Below, in pieces: positions 8,205-14,050 of a DNA stretch of 18,909 nt. The stretch lies in NCBI GenBank assembly GCA_012517645.1, contig JAAYUR010000232.1:1-18909 (forward strand), read 5' to 3'. Every line of letters starts with the position of its first letter. Position 1 is the first letter of the stretch. The position numbers and the translations under genes were made by a program. Source of the DNA: Treponema sp. (lineage in GTDB: Bacteria > Spirochaetota > Spirochaetia > Treponematales > UBA12059). A model generated the notes under the pieces. It saw only the letters and a program-made list of their open reading frames with translations. It had not been told where the DNA came from and searched no databases.

Positions 8205-8422
8205 GGTACTGGGTCAAAGCCTCCGGGGTTCATAGGGTGACAGCGCAGGATCCGGCGTACCGCCAACCCGGTCCCCTTCCAGGGTCCGTGCTTACGAACG
8301 GCTTCAAGCGCGTATTCCGAACAGGTGGGATAGAAGCGGCAGGACGGCGGCTTGAGCGGAGAGATAACGGCCCGGTAGAACCGGATGAGGCCGATCAAGA
8401 CCGCCGAGAGGATCGCTCGCAT
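8201..8422 (-). CDS. yidD: Membrane protein insertion efficiency factor YidD
   Basis: 73 residues, the usual size. An N-terminal amphipathic or hydrophobic segment (AILSAVLIGLIRFYRAVISP) precedes the family core: PSCRFYPTCSEYALEAVRKHG, here described in two parts, PSCRFYPTCSEY and ALEAVRKHG, and then the ending RILRCHPMNPGGFDPVP, with its conserved cysteines. YidD associates with the inner membrane and helps YidC-dependent insertion. The ATG at 8420-8422 lies 28 nt inside the end of rnpA and is preceded by GGGGGA. Its stop overlaps the yidC start by 4 nt, so rnpA, yidD and yidC form a tightly coupled block. Confidence 0.96.
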   Translation of the reverse strand: MRAILSAVLIGLIRFYRAVISPLKPPSCRFYPTCSEYALEAVRKHGPWKGTGLAVRRILRCHPMNPGGFDPVP

Positions 8423-8793
8423 GTTCCCCCGGGCATGGCGCCCGCCAGGCGAAGCACCCGCTCCACCTGACCCGATCGTTCATCGAAGGAATCGGTGCCG
8501 GGGTACAGGACGAAGACCAGATCCCTGCCCGGAGCTATCCTGGATTTTACGAGGCGGTAGGCCTCGGATACCAGGCGCCGGGCACGGTTGCGCAGGACCG
8601 CGCACCCGTACTTTCGCACGGGGACGAACAAGGCCCGGACTGCGGCCGTTCCGTTCGGAACGACGTGAAGGCGCATGCCTTTCACCGAGTACCGGATTCC
8701 CTGCTTGAAAGCCCTGTCGATATCCGATCGTTCGCGGAGACGTTCGCGCTTCCGGAAGGTACAGCGCTCCGCCTCCCCGGCATCGTTCCCCAC
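8395..8793 (-). CDS. rnpA: RNase P protein subunit
   Basis: 132 residues. RnpA binds RNase P RNA and assists 5' maturation of pre-tRNAs. The N-terminal FRKRERLRERSDIDRAFKQG and the RNR signature LRNRARRLVSEAYR (about 67-80) identify it. The C-terminal 20 residues are less conserved and overlap yidD by 28 nt in another frame. The start is uncertain: I use GTG at 8791-8793, 4 nt after the rpmH stop. It has only a weak purine-rich site (AAGGCAAGAAG) inside the end of rpmH, so translation is probably coupled to rpmH. The only nearby ATG, at 8781-8783, is out of frame. rpmH-rnpA is one of the most conserved bacterial gene pairs. Confidence 0.95.
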   Translation of the reverse strand: MGNDAGEAERCTFRKRERLRERSDIDRAFKQGIRYSVKGMRLHVVPNGTAAVRALFVPVRKYGCAVLRNRARRLVSEAYRLVKSRIAPGRDLVFVLYPGTDSFDERSGQVERVLRLAGAMPGGTCERSSRRS

Positions 8794-8797
8794 GGGA

Positions 8798-8953
8798 TCA
8801 GTACTTCTTGCCTTCGTCGGAAATGCTCAGCTTGATCCGCCCCTTGGCTCGGCGGCGCTTGAGGACGAGGCGGCCGCCCACGGTCTTCATCCGGGCCCGA
8901 AAGCCGAACTTGCGGACCCGACGGGTCCGGCTGGGCTGGTACGTGCGCTTCAT
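8798..8953 (-). CDS. rpmH: Ribosomal protein bL34
   Basis: 51 residues beginning MKRTYQPSRTRRVRKFGFRA and ending SDEGKKY. The core R-x-R-x-x-KFGFRARM-T-GGR-LKRRRAKGR matches bL34 throughout. bL34 is a small basic protein buried in 23S rRNA of the large subunit. It is slightly longer than the common 44-47 residues because of the C-terminal IKLSISDEGKKY. The ATG at 8951-8953 is preceded by AAGGAG with 9-nt spacing. It is the first gene after a consensus promoter at 9043-9071 and is followed 4 nt later by rnpA. Confidence 0.98.
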   Translation of the reverse strand: MKRTYQPSRTRRVRKFGFRARMKTVGGRLVLKRRRAKGRIKLSISDEGKKY

Positions 8954-9042
8954 GGCGAGGTGCTCCTTGCTATTGGCAGGCGTTCCGGGGGAGCGACAGC
9001 TCCAAACCGGACCGCCTTCGGATTCGTGGTATAAGCTCGGGG

Positions 9043-9071
9043 ATTATACGGCTTCCGGGTCTCTTGGTCAA
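9043..9071 (-). promoter_or_regulatory. Sigma-70 promoter of rpmH-rnpA-yidD-yidC-khpB
   Basis: Minus strand: -35 TTGACC (9066-9071), a spacer of exactly 17 nt, -10 TATAAT (9043-9048). That is 5/6 and 6/6 matches to consensus. Initiation near 9036 would leave a leader of about 80 nt before the rpmH ATG. It lies in the 141-nt gap after dciA and decouples ribosome/RNase P synthesis from the dnaA-dciA genes. Confidence 0.85.
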
Positions 9072-9094
9072 CGGATCGAGGGGCGCCGGTCGGC

Positions 9095-9580
9095 TCACCG
9101 ACCCTCGAAGGCGTCCCGAAGCCCGGAAAGAGCCTTCCGCAGGGACTCGTCCTCGACGGCGTCCGGGTCCAGCCGGAGCGGGGCGGAGGAGGGCGGGTTC
9201 TCCGGGGCCTCGGGGCGTACGCTCCCGGTCCCCGGGGCCGGCTCCGGAGGGGGGGCCTCCGGGGGCGTCGCGGATCCACCCCTCCGGGCGAGCCGGAACT
9301 GGAGGGCCCGGATATCCAGGGCCGGGAACTTCCTTCGCATCTCCTCCAAAAGCCGGGACTGACGAAACTGGAGAAGCTGGACCCACCCGGGATGGTCGAC
9401 CTCCACGGTCACCACATGGTTTTCGATGTCCGCTATACGGGAGTGGGGAGCCGCCCGATCCCCCGCCAGGGCAGGCCAGGCGCCCGTGACCTTGGCCCAG
9501 GTCCCCGCGGCCTCCGCGGCCTTCGGAGAGATCAGGGCGGAAATGAGCTCAGCGGCGGTCCGTATCCGAAAGTCGTCCAT
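9095..9580 (-). CDS. dciA: DUF721 protein, probable DciA-type helicase loader
   Basis: 161 residues. The N-terminal about 100 residues have the DUF721/DciA look: ISALISPKAAEA, WAKVTGAWPALAGDRAAPHS, then VVTVEVDHPGWVQLLQFRQS and LLEEMRRKFP. The C-terminal third (about 101-161) is proline-rich and probably disordered. DciA proteins bind the replicative helicase DnaB and assist its loading in bacteria that lack DnaC/DnaI. Position directly after dnaN-recF supports the same role; that this protein does so is inferred. The gene overlaps the end of recF by 32 nt and its ATG (9578-9580) has a modest site (GGTGAG), so coupling with recF is likely. Confidence 0.85.
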   Translation of the reverse strand: MDDFRIRTAAELISALISPKAAEAAGTWAKVTGAWPALAGDRAAPHSRIADIENHVVTVEVDHPGWVQLLQFRQSRLLEEMRRKFPALDIRALQFRLARRGGSATPPEAPPPEPAPGTGSVRPEAPENPPSSAPLRLDPDAVEDESLRKALSGLRDAFEGR

Positions 9581-10640
9581 CGCTCACCCAGTATACCATC
9601 GTGGAATCCGCCGCATAGTCCCCGTAGGGTTCCCCGGGAAGGAAGGTGAAGAAGGCCTGCCCGTGGGGGGGAAGGTTTTCCATAAAGCGCCGCCGCTTTT
9701 CCGGGTCCAGCTCCAGCAGGACGTCGTCCAGCAGGAGAAGGGGCTCCCGCCCGGTCCGCTCCGCGCAGAACCCCGCCTGGGCGCTCCGAAGGGTCAGGGC
9801 CAGGAGGCGAAGCTGTCCGGTGGAGGCGAAGGCGGAGAAATCGCCCCCCTCCACGGTGAACCGGAACCGGTCCCGGTGCGGACCGGAAAGGGTCATGCCC
9901 AGGGCAAGCTCCTCCTGCCGGCGCGCCCGAAGGGCCGCCGCGATCTCCTCCGGGCCGGCCCCCGGCTTCCAGGAGGGACGGTACTCCAGCCCCACCCGAA
10001 CGCCCAGGCGGGAAACGGATTCATATCGCTCCGCGAACACCGGATCAAAGAGACCCAGGATCTCCGCCCTCCGGTCCCTCAGGACGGCCCCGTGCTCCGA
10101 GAGCTGTTCGTCCAGCACCTCGAGGACGTCCAGGCGCCGCTCCTTCAAGGACAGGTTCCGCATCCGCAGGACCTTCCGGTAGGAGCGCAGGCTGTCCAGA
10201 TAGGCGGGGGAGACGAGGCTGGCGGTCTGATCCAGGAAAAAGCGGCGGCGCTCCGGCTCGCCCTGGGCGAAGTCCATGTCCGAGGGGCAGAAGACCACCG
10301 CGGGGTTGCGCTCGATCATCGCCTTGCGGTCCGGCACGGACTTTCCGTCCAGGAGGGCGCCCTTGCGGCCGGAACGATAGCTCACGGATACCCTGGATCG
10401 CGGATCCTCCGGGCCGAGCCGGGTATCCGCCGAGAGGGACCATTCCTCCTCGCCGTGCCGGGCCGCCTCCGCGTCGCTCGCCCCCCGGAAGGATGCGCCG
10501 TAGCAGAGGCTATAGACCGCGTCCAGGAAATTCGTCTTGCCCTGGCCGTTCTCGCCGACAAGGAACACCCGACGGGCCCCGACGTCCGTCGAGGCATCCT
10601 CCAGGTTACGGAACCGACGGGTGGTGATGGTTTCGAACAT
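9549..10640 (-). CDS. recF: DNA replication and repair protein RecF
   Basis: 363 residues, the normal family length. SMC-like ATPase: Walker A GENGQGKTN (29-37), ABC signature region STGQLRLLAL (273-282), Walker B PLLLLDDVLLELD (300-312). RecF binds DNA with RecO/RecR and helps load RecA at single-strand gaps; it is cytoplasmic. The ATG at 10638-10640 lies 9 nt after the dnaN stop with GGGAGA just upstream. The 3' end overlaps the DUF721 gene by 32 nt. The dnaA-dnaN-recF order is the classic origin arrangement. Confidence 0.97.
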   Translation of the reverse strand: MFETITTRRFRNLEDASTDVGARRVFLVGENGQGKTNFLDAVYSLCYGASFRGASDAEAARHGEEEWSLSADTRLGPEDPRSRVSVSYRSGRKGALLDGKSVPDRKAMIERNPAVVFCPSDMDFAQGEPERRRFFLDQTASLVSPAYLDSLRSYRKVLRMRNLSLKERRLDVLEVLDEQLSEHGAVLRDRRAEILGLFDPVFAERYESVSRLGVRVGLEYRPSWKPGAGPEEIAAALRARRQEELALGMTLSGPHRDRFRFTVEGGDFSAFASTGQLRLLALTLRSAQAGFCAERTGREPLLLLDDVLLELDPEKRRRFMENLPPHGQAFFTFLPGEPYGDYAADSTMVYWVSDGRLSDTDRR

Positions 10641-10649
10641 TCTCCCGGG

Positions 10650-11753
10650 TCACTCGAGCTGCATGGGCATGATGATATGGAAATAGTCCGCCCCAGGTTC
10701 GGGCTTGACCGTGATGGCCCGATTCGGCTCGGTGAACTCGATTCGAATCTCGTCGGACTTGATCACCCGGAACGGATCCTCCAGGTACTTGTAGTTCAGG
10801 GCCAGCAAGGTGTCCTCCCCGGAGTAGCGACAGGGGATTTCCTCCTTGGCGGTACCCAGTTCGCTTTCCTCGGAGGAGACCGAGAGGCTTCCCGCGGAAA
10901 GATTGAAGAAGGTCCGACGGGATTTCTGCTCCACGAAAATGGAAACCCGGCGAAGGGCGTCCAGGGTTTCCGCCCGGTTCAGGATGAAGAATCGGGACTG
11001 GTTTTGGGGTATGACCTTCTGGTAATTCGGAAACTGCCCCTCGATCAGGACGGAACTCACCTGGTACGTTCCGAATCGGACGAAGAGATTCTTTTCCGTG
11101 ACCGCAAGATCCACAGGCCCCTCGTCCGCGGCGTGCTTGAGGATCAAGGTCAGGATCTTGGGCGGAACGATCACCCCCTTGAAGTCGGGGACCGAGGAGC
11201 TGATGTCCTTCCGGACGTAGGCCAGCCTCCTGCCGTCCGTAGCGACCATGACCAGACCCTCGGGGGTCCGCTCCAGGAAAACCCCGTTCATGAAATACCG
11301 GGTTTCGTCGTCGGAAACCGCGAAGACCGTCTGGGTGATCATCTCCTTCAGGTCCTTGGCGGGAAGGGAGAACCACGCCGCCTCGTCGGCCTGGGGAAGC
11401 TCCGGGAACTTTTCGCTGGAAATGGTCTTCAGCTGGAAGCGAACCTTCTTGAACTGGGGCTTCACAACGATCTTCGCGTCATCGTACTCCAATTCGATGT
11501 CCCCCTCGGGGATGCTCGAGAGTATGCCGGAAAGCTTGTCGCAAAAGACCGTGACGGATCCCGGAACCGCGACGTCCACGGGGATCCTGGTTTCAAAGCC
11601 GACTTTTATGTCCGTGGCGCGTATGGTCAAAGCCCTGTCGGAGGCTTCCAACAGAACGTTGGACATGATGGAAAGGGCGTTTTTCGAGGCGATTATTTCC
11701 TGGGCAAAGGATATTTCCTTGGCTAAAGCGTTTTTTTCGCAGGTAACCTTCAT
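10650..11753 (-). CDS. dnaN: DNA polymerase III beta sliding clamp
   Basis: 367 residues, the standard length. It begins MKVTCEKNALAKEISFAQEI, includes TIRATDIKVGFETRIPVDV, and ends with the hallmark HIIMPMQLE. The clamp is a ring-shaped dimer, each subunit having three repeated folds, that tethers DNA polymerase III and other proteins to DNA. The ATG at 11751-11753 has AGAGGTG upstream. It is separated from dnaA by a 442-nt spacer with origin-like signals and from recF by 9 nt. No clear consensus promoter precedes it; weak candidates such as TATACT near 11825 cannot be trusted by eye. Confidence 0.98.
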   Translation of the reverse strand: MKVTCEKNALAKEISFAQEIIASKNALSIMSNVLLEASDRALTIRATDIKVGFETRIPVDVAVPGSVTVFCDKLSGILSSIPEGDIELEYDDAKIVVKPQFKKVRFQLKTISSEKFPELPQADEAAWFSLPAKDLKEMITQTVFAVSDDETRYFMNGVFLERTPEGLVMVATDGRRLAYVRKDISSSVPDFKGVIVPPKILTLILKHAADEGPVDLAVTEKNLFVRFGTYQVSSVLIEGQFPNYQKVIPQNQSRFFILNRAETLDALRRVSIFVEQKSRRTFFNLSAGSLSVSSEESELGTAKEEIPCRYSGEDTLLALNYKYLEDPFRVIKSDEIRIEFTEPNRAITVKPEPGADYFHIIMPMQLE

Positions 11754-11837
11754 GTTTCCACCTCTTCGGGTACTCTACCACGTTTTTCCGGCCTAGAACA
11801 ACGGAAAAGGAGAGGTTCCAGTATATACCAAGGAATG

Positions 11838-11853
11838 CACAAAGTGCACAGAG
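11838..11853 (-). repeat. CTCTGTG-type intergenic motif, copy C
   Basis: On the minus strand CTCTGTGCACTTTGTG, 14/16 identical to copy A, preceded by CCCTTTCCTT as in copy B. It also forms the small palindrome TGCAC-AAA-GTGCA (11836-11848). Confidence 0.5.
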
Positions 11854-11940
11854 AAGGAAAGGGATTCTGAAACGGAACGTATACGGCTACGGATCGATGC
11901 GGTCGGGGAAAAACTTGGGACCGGAGCCGGAACAGGCGTA

Positions 11941-11988
11941 TCTATTGTATCTGTAGAACTATTTAAATTCAGTAGCAATAGTAATAAA
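11941..11988. other. AT-rich tract, candidate DNA unwinding element
   Basis: About 48 nt strongly AT-rich inside an otherwise GC-rich genome (segments include CTATTGTATC and ATTTAAATTC). It directly continues from the DnaA-trio-like repeat and the DnaA box at 12000-12008. Weak promoter-like sequence on the minus strand (TACAAT) could also serve dnaN. Confidence 0.6.
11970..11987 (-). promoter_or_regulatory. DnaA-trio-like repeat
   Basis: Minus strand, 5'->3': TTA TTA CTA TTG CTA CTG. On the complementary strand, 3'->5', this is AAT AAT GAT AAC GAT GAC. The published trio pattern is 3'-(G/A)A(T/A)-5'; four of six units fit fully and the other two fit at the first two positions. It starts 12 nt after the DnaA box CTATCCACA on the same strand, in the orientation known from Bacillus subtilis. 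Confidence 0.6.
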
Positions 11989-11999
11989 GGTCCTGGATC

Positions 12000-12008
12000 T
12001 GTGGATAG
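12000..12008 (-). promoter_or_regulatory. DnaA box (1 mismatch), next to the trio
   Basis: CTATCCACA on the minus strand against consensus TTATCCACA; 8 of 9 positions match. Confidence 0.7.
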
Positions 12009-12073
12009 ACGGCACAAGTATCGCAGGCTCTAGTATTTGCCTTGGGGATGATTTTTCCGGAATCACCGGATCG

Positions 12074-12082
12074 ATATCCACA
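12074..12082 (+). promoter_or_regulatory. DnaA box (1 mismatch)
   Basis: ATATCCACA on the + strand, 8 of 9 matches to TTATCCACA. It lies 66 nt from the box at 12000-12008, in the opposite orientation. The same variant occurs again at 13857-13865. Confidence 0.6.
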
Positions 12083-12195
12083 AATCCTCGAAGCCCTCGA
12101 TCTTTGCACCGAAAGGCAGCCGCTCCCGGGTATGTTCCCGGATGTTTCCCGCCCATTTTGGCGTCCTCCCCGGCGAGTCCGGAAGTCCAAGCCGA

Positions 12196-13587
12196 CTACC
12201 CTTTGGCGCTCATCTCCTTCACGGCGGTCACGATCTGATGGATCGTGGTTTCCAGGCCGGGATCCAGCTTGAGACGCTCTTCGATCTTCTGGCAACCGTG
12301 CATCACCGTAGTGTGATCCCGTCCTCCGAACTCCAGGCCCAGCTCCGTGGTGGAGTATTCGGTGATCTCGCGGGCGATGTACATGGCGACCTGACGGGGG
12401 AAGGCGATGTTCTTGGTGCGCTTTTTCCCCTTGAGATCCCCGTAGGATATCTTGAAGTGGTCGGCTACCACCCGGAGTATATGGTCGATCGTGACGTTGC
12501 CGTGCTTGGATTGGCTGAAGACGTCCTTGAGCTGCTGCTGGGCGATCTCCAGGGTGATCTCCTTGCCGACCAGGGCGGCGTAGGCGCTCAGCTTCATCAG
12601 GGCCGCCTCCAGATCCCGCACGTTCGTGGAGATGTTCCTGGCTATGATGTCCGTCACTTCCGCCGGCACGGGAAGCCGGGCATCCTCGGCCTTTTTGCGG
12701 AGGATGGCGCAACGGGTTTCGTAGTTGGGAGGCTGGAGATCCACGTTCAGGCCCCTCTCGAACCGGCTTCGAAGGCGGTCCGAGAGATTCTTCAGTTCCG
12801 ACACGGGACGGTCGCAGGTGAAGACCATCTGCTTGTTCGTGTCGTACAGGGCGTTGAAGGTGTGGAAAAGCTCTTCCTGGCTGCCCATCTTCTTTTCCAG
12901 AAAGTTGATGTCGTCGATCAGCAGAATGTCCGCCTGACGGTACTTGTTCTTGAAGGCGTGGGTGGTCTTGTCGTGGATGGACTGGATGAACTCGTTGGTG
13001 AACTCTTCCGCGGAAAGGCAGATGATCTTGGTCTTTCCGGATTCCTGCCAGACCCGGTTGCCGATGGAATGCATCAGGTGAGTCTTGCCCAGACCCACCC
13101 CGCCGTAGATCAAGAAGGGGTTGTACGCGGTTCCGGGGTTCTTGGCTATGGCCAGGGCCGCGTTGGCCGCAAAGGAGTTGTTCTCCCCGATGACGAAATT
13201 CTCGAAGGTGAGGTCCGCCCGAAGACTGGGGTGTTTGGACCGCGCGGGGCGGGGGGGCGCCGTGGTCGCCGAGGTCGCCGGAGCGGGGTCCGAGGGTTTC
13301 TGCACGGGGATCTTGGCCGGTTCCGGCGACGCCGGTTTCTTCTCCACGATGAATTCCAGGGACAGGTTCTTGCCCGTCAGGTCCGCCAATTTTGCCTCGA
13401 GGATTTTCTGGTAGGCCTTGATGAACTGGTCCCGGTAGAAGGAGGAGGGAACCCGGACCCGGATCGTGTCCGGAGTGGCCCCGGCGTACTCGATGTTGAA
13501 CCAGATGGTGAACTCATGTTCCCCGATCTCCTGCTCCAGCTGTTTGAACGCCTCGTTCCAGAAGGGGGAGTAATCTATTTCATTCAT
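12196..13587 (-). CDS. dnaA: Chromosomal replication initiator DnaA
   Basis: 463 residues, typical length. Domain I covers about 1-80 (WNEAFKQLEQEIGEHEFTIW). A proline/alanine-rich domain II linker covers about 85-120. The AAA+ domain covers about 125-340: Walker A GGVGLGKTH (162-170), Walker B ILLIDDINF (221-229), and the arginine-finger region RLRSRFERG (271-279). The DNA-binding domain IV ends with the signature GLEFGGRDHTTVMHG (about 417-430). DnaA binds DnaA boxes, forms a filament and opens the origin. The ATG at 13585-13587 is preceded by AGAGG. Box-bearing spacers lie on both sides of the gene, which allows both autoregulation and origin function. Confidence 0.99.
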   Translation of the reverse strand: MNEIDYSPFWNEAFKQLEQEIGEHEFTIWFNIEYAGATPDTIRVRVPSSFYRDQFIKAYQKILEAKLADLTGKNLSLEFIVEKKPASPEPAKIPVQKPSDPAPATSATTAPPRPARSKHPSLRADLTFENFVIGENNSFAANAALAIAKNPGTAYNPFLIYGGVGLGKTHLMHSIGNRVWQESGKTKIICLSAEEFTNEFIQSIHDKTTHAFKNKYRQADILLIDDINFLEKKMGSQEELFHTFNALYDTNKQMVFTCDRPVSELKNLSDRLRSRFERGLNVDLQPPNYETRCAILRKKAEDARLPVPAEVTDIIARNISTNVRDLEAALMKLSAYAALVGKEITLEIAQQQLKDVFSQSKHGNVTIDHILRVVADHFKISYGDLKGKKRTKNIAFPRQVAMYIAREITEYSTTELGLEFGGRDHTTVMHGCQKIEERLKLDPGLETTIHQIVTAVKEMSAKG

Positions 13588-13633
13588 TCCGTCACGCCTC
13601 TCATATCCCTGTACGGTACCATACTTTCACAAG

Positions 13634-13642
13634 TTATCCACA
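13634..13642 (+). promoter_or_regulatory. Perfect DnaA box TTATCCACA
   Basis: Exact 9/9 consensus on the + strand, 47 nt upstream of the dnaA start codon. A box this close to dnaA often mediates autorepression. Confidence 0.85.
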
Positions 13643-13738
13643 ATGAGTCAAGAAAACCATTCGGCCTGTAATGAATCCTGAAGCATACGGCCATAGATCC
13701 TGAGCTCCCCGGAAGGGTTCCGAACCGGTTTCCTTCCG

Positions 13739-13776
13739 TATAATTATTTTACAAACAACAAAATACAATATTCAAT
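13739..13776. other. AT-rich island, candidate second unwinding element
   Basis: About 38 nt almost devoid of G and C in a GC-rich context (it includes TATAATTATTTTAC and AAATACAATATTC). It carries TATAAT on the + strand (13739-13744) and overlaps the possible leftward dnaA promoter. Its role as unwinding element or promoter cannot be separated by sight. Confidence 0.5.
13746..13775 (-). promoter_or_regulatory. dnaA: Possible dnaA promoter
   Basis: Minus strand -35 TTGAAT (13770-13775, 4/6), 18-nt spacer, -10 TAAAAT (13746-13751, 5/6). Initiation near 13739 would give a leader of about 150 nt containing the perfect DnaA box. AT-rich DNA gives such matches by chance. Confidence 0.35.
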
Positions 13777-13845
13777 CCGAGGGCCGGACAAGGACGGGCG
13801 GTGTCGCCGGGTCTGTTATTCCTTTATGAGCAATGGGTTATTGGA

Positions 13846-13865
13846 TTATCAACAAGATATCCACA
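13846..13865 (+). promoter_or_regulatory. Pair of variant DnaA boxes
   Basis: TTATCAACA (13846-13854) and ATATCCACA (13857-13865), each one mismatch from TTATCCACA, same orientation, starts 11 nt apart, i.e. about one helical turn. They lie about 45 nt upstream of the gyrB -35 element. Confidence 0.6.
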
Positions 13866-13910
13866 ATGCCATGACTGTCTGTAATTCCTGGCCTCGAAAG
13901 GCGGCTTGCC

Positions 13911-13939
13911 TTGTCTTTCCTCCCGGGAACGAGTATAAT
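13911..13939 (+). promoter_or_regulatory. Sigma-70 promoter of gyrB-gyrA
   Basis: -35 TTGTCT (13911-13916, 4/6), 17-nt spacer, -10 TATAAT (13934-13939, 6/6). The start would be near 13946, leaving about a 105-nt leader before the gyrB ATG. Gyrase promoters are often supercoiling-sensitive, but nothing in the sequence alone proves that here. Confidence 0.75.
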
Positions 13940-14050
13940 GCCCAAACCAGGTTCGGCAAGTCCTTTCTTCCATCGACGGATGCAGAACCGCGCTCGCCTG
14001 TTCCGAACCGCGGAACACCGCCGCGACATTCCACGATGATAGGTACCCGT

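Larger units (their letters stand above)
11754..12195. other. dnaA-dnaN intergenic region, candidate unwinding half of oriC
   Basis: A 442-nt spacer without a credible gene. In the direction of dnaA transcription it holds a near-consensus DnaA box (12074-12082), a second one (12000-12008), a short GC-rich stretch, a trinucleotide repeat fitting the DnaA-trio (11970-11987) and an AT-rich tract (about 11941-11988). It also carries a CTCYGTG-type motif copy (11838-11853). In dnaA's direction the AT-rich tract therefore lies beyond the boxes, toward dnaN, as in the Bacillus subtilis origin. Confidence 0.65.
13588..14050. other. dnaA-gyrB divergent intergenic region, second half of oriC
   Basis: A 463-nt spacer between genes transcribed away from each other. 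It contains a perfect DnaA box (13634-13642), two variant boxes at 13846-13865, an AT-rich island (about 13739-13776) and a sigma-70 promoter for gyrB. All genes to the left (up to position 155) run leftward and both to the right run rightward, so replication forks leaving here would be co-directional with transcription. An open frame continues upstream of gyrB from 13826 but shows no protein-like conservation. Confidence 0.75.

Noticed and set aside
9088..9103. GGTCGG-loop-CCGACC hairpin at the dciA stop as a terminator
   Set aside because: Only 6 bp, includes the stop codon and has no T-run.
9426..11726. 766-codon open frame opposite dnaN/recF
   Set aside because: It is antisense to certain genes; GC-rich third positions leave such frames open. 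No recognisable domain.
11793..12017. 74-codon minus-strand frame between dnaA and dnaN
   Set aside because: Overlaps the DnaA box, trio-like repeat and AT tract; no ribosome site and a low-complexity Leu/Ser/Pro product.
13739..13744. TATAAT on the + strand as a second gyrB promoter
   Set aside because: No acceptable -35 element at 16-18 nt; it is better explained as part of the AT-rich island.
13826..14050. Open extension giving GyrB 75 extra N-terminal residues
   Set aside because: It contains DnaA boxes and the gyrB promoter, shows no GyrB similarity, and family members start near the second nearby ATG (14051).
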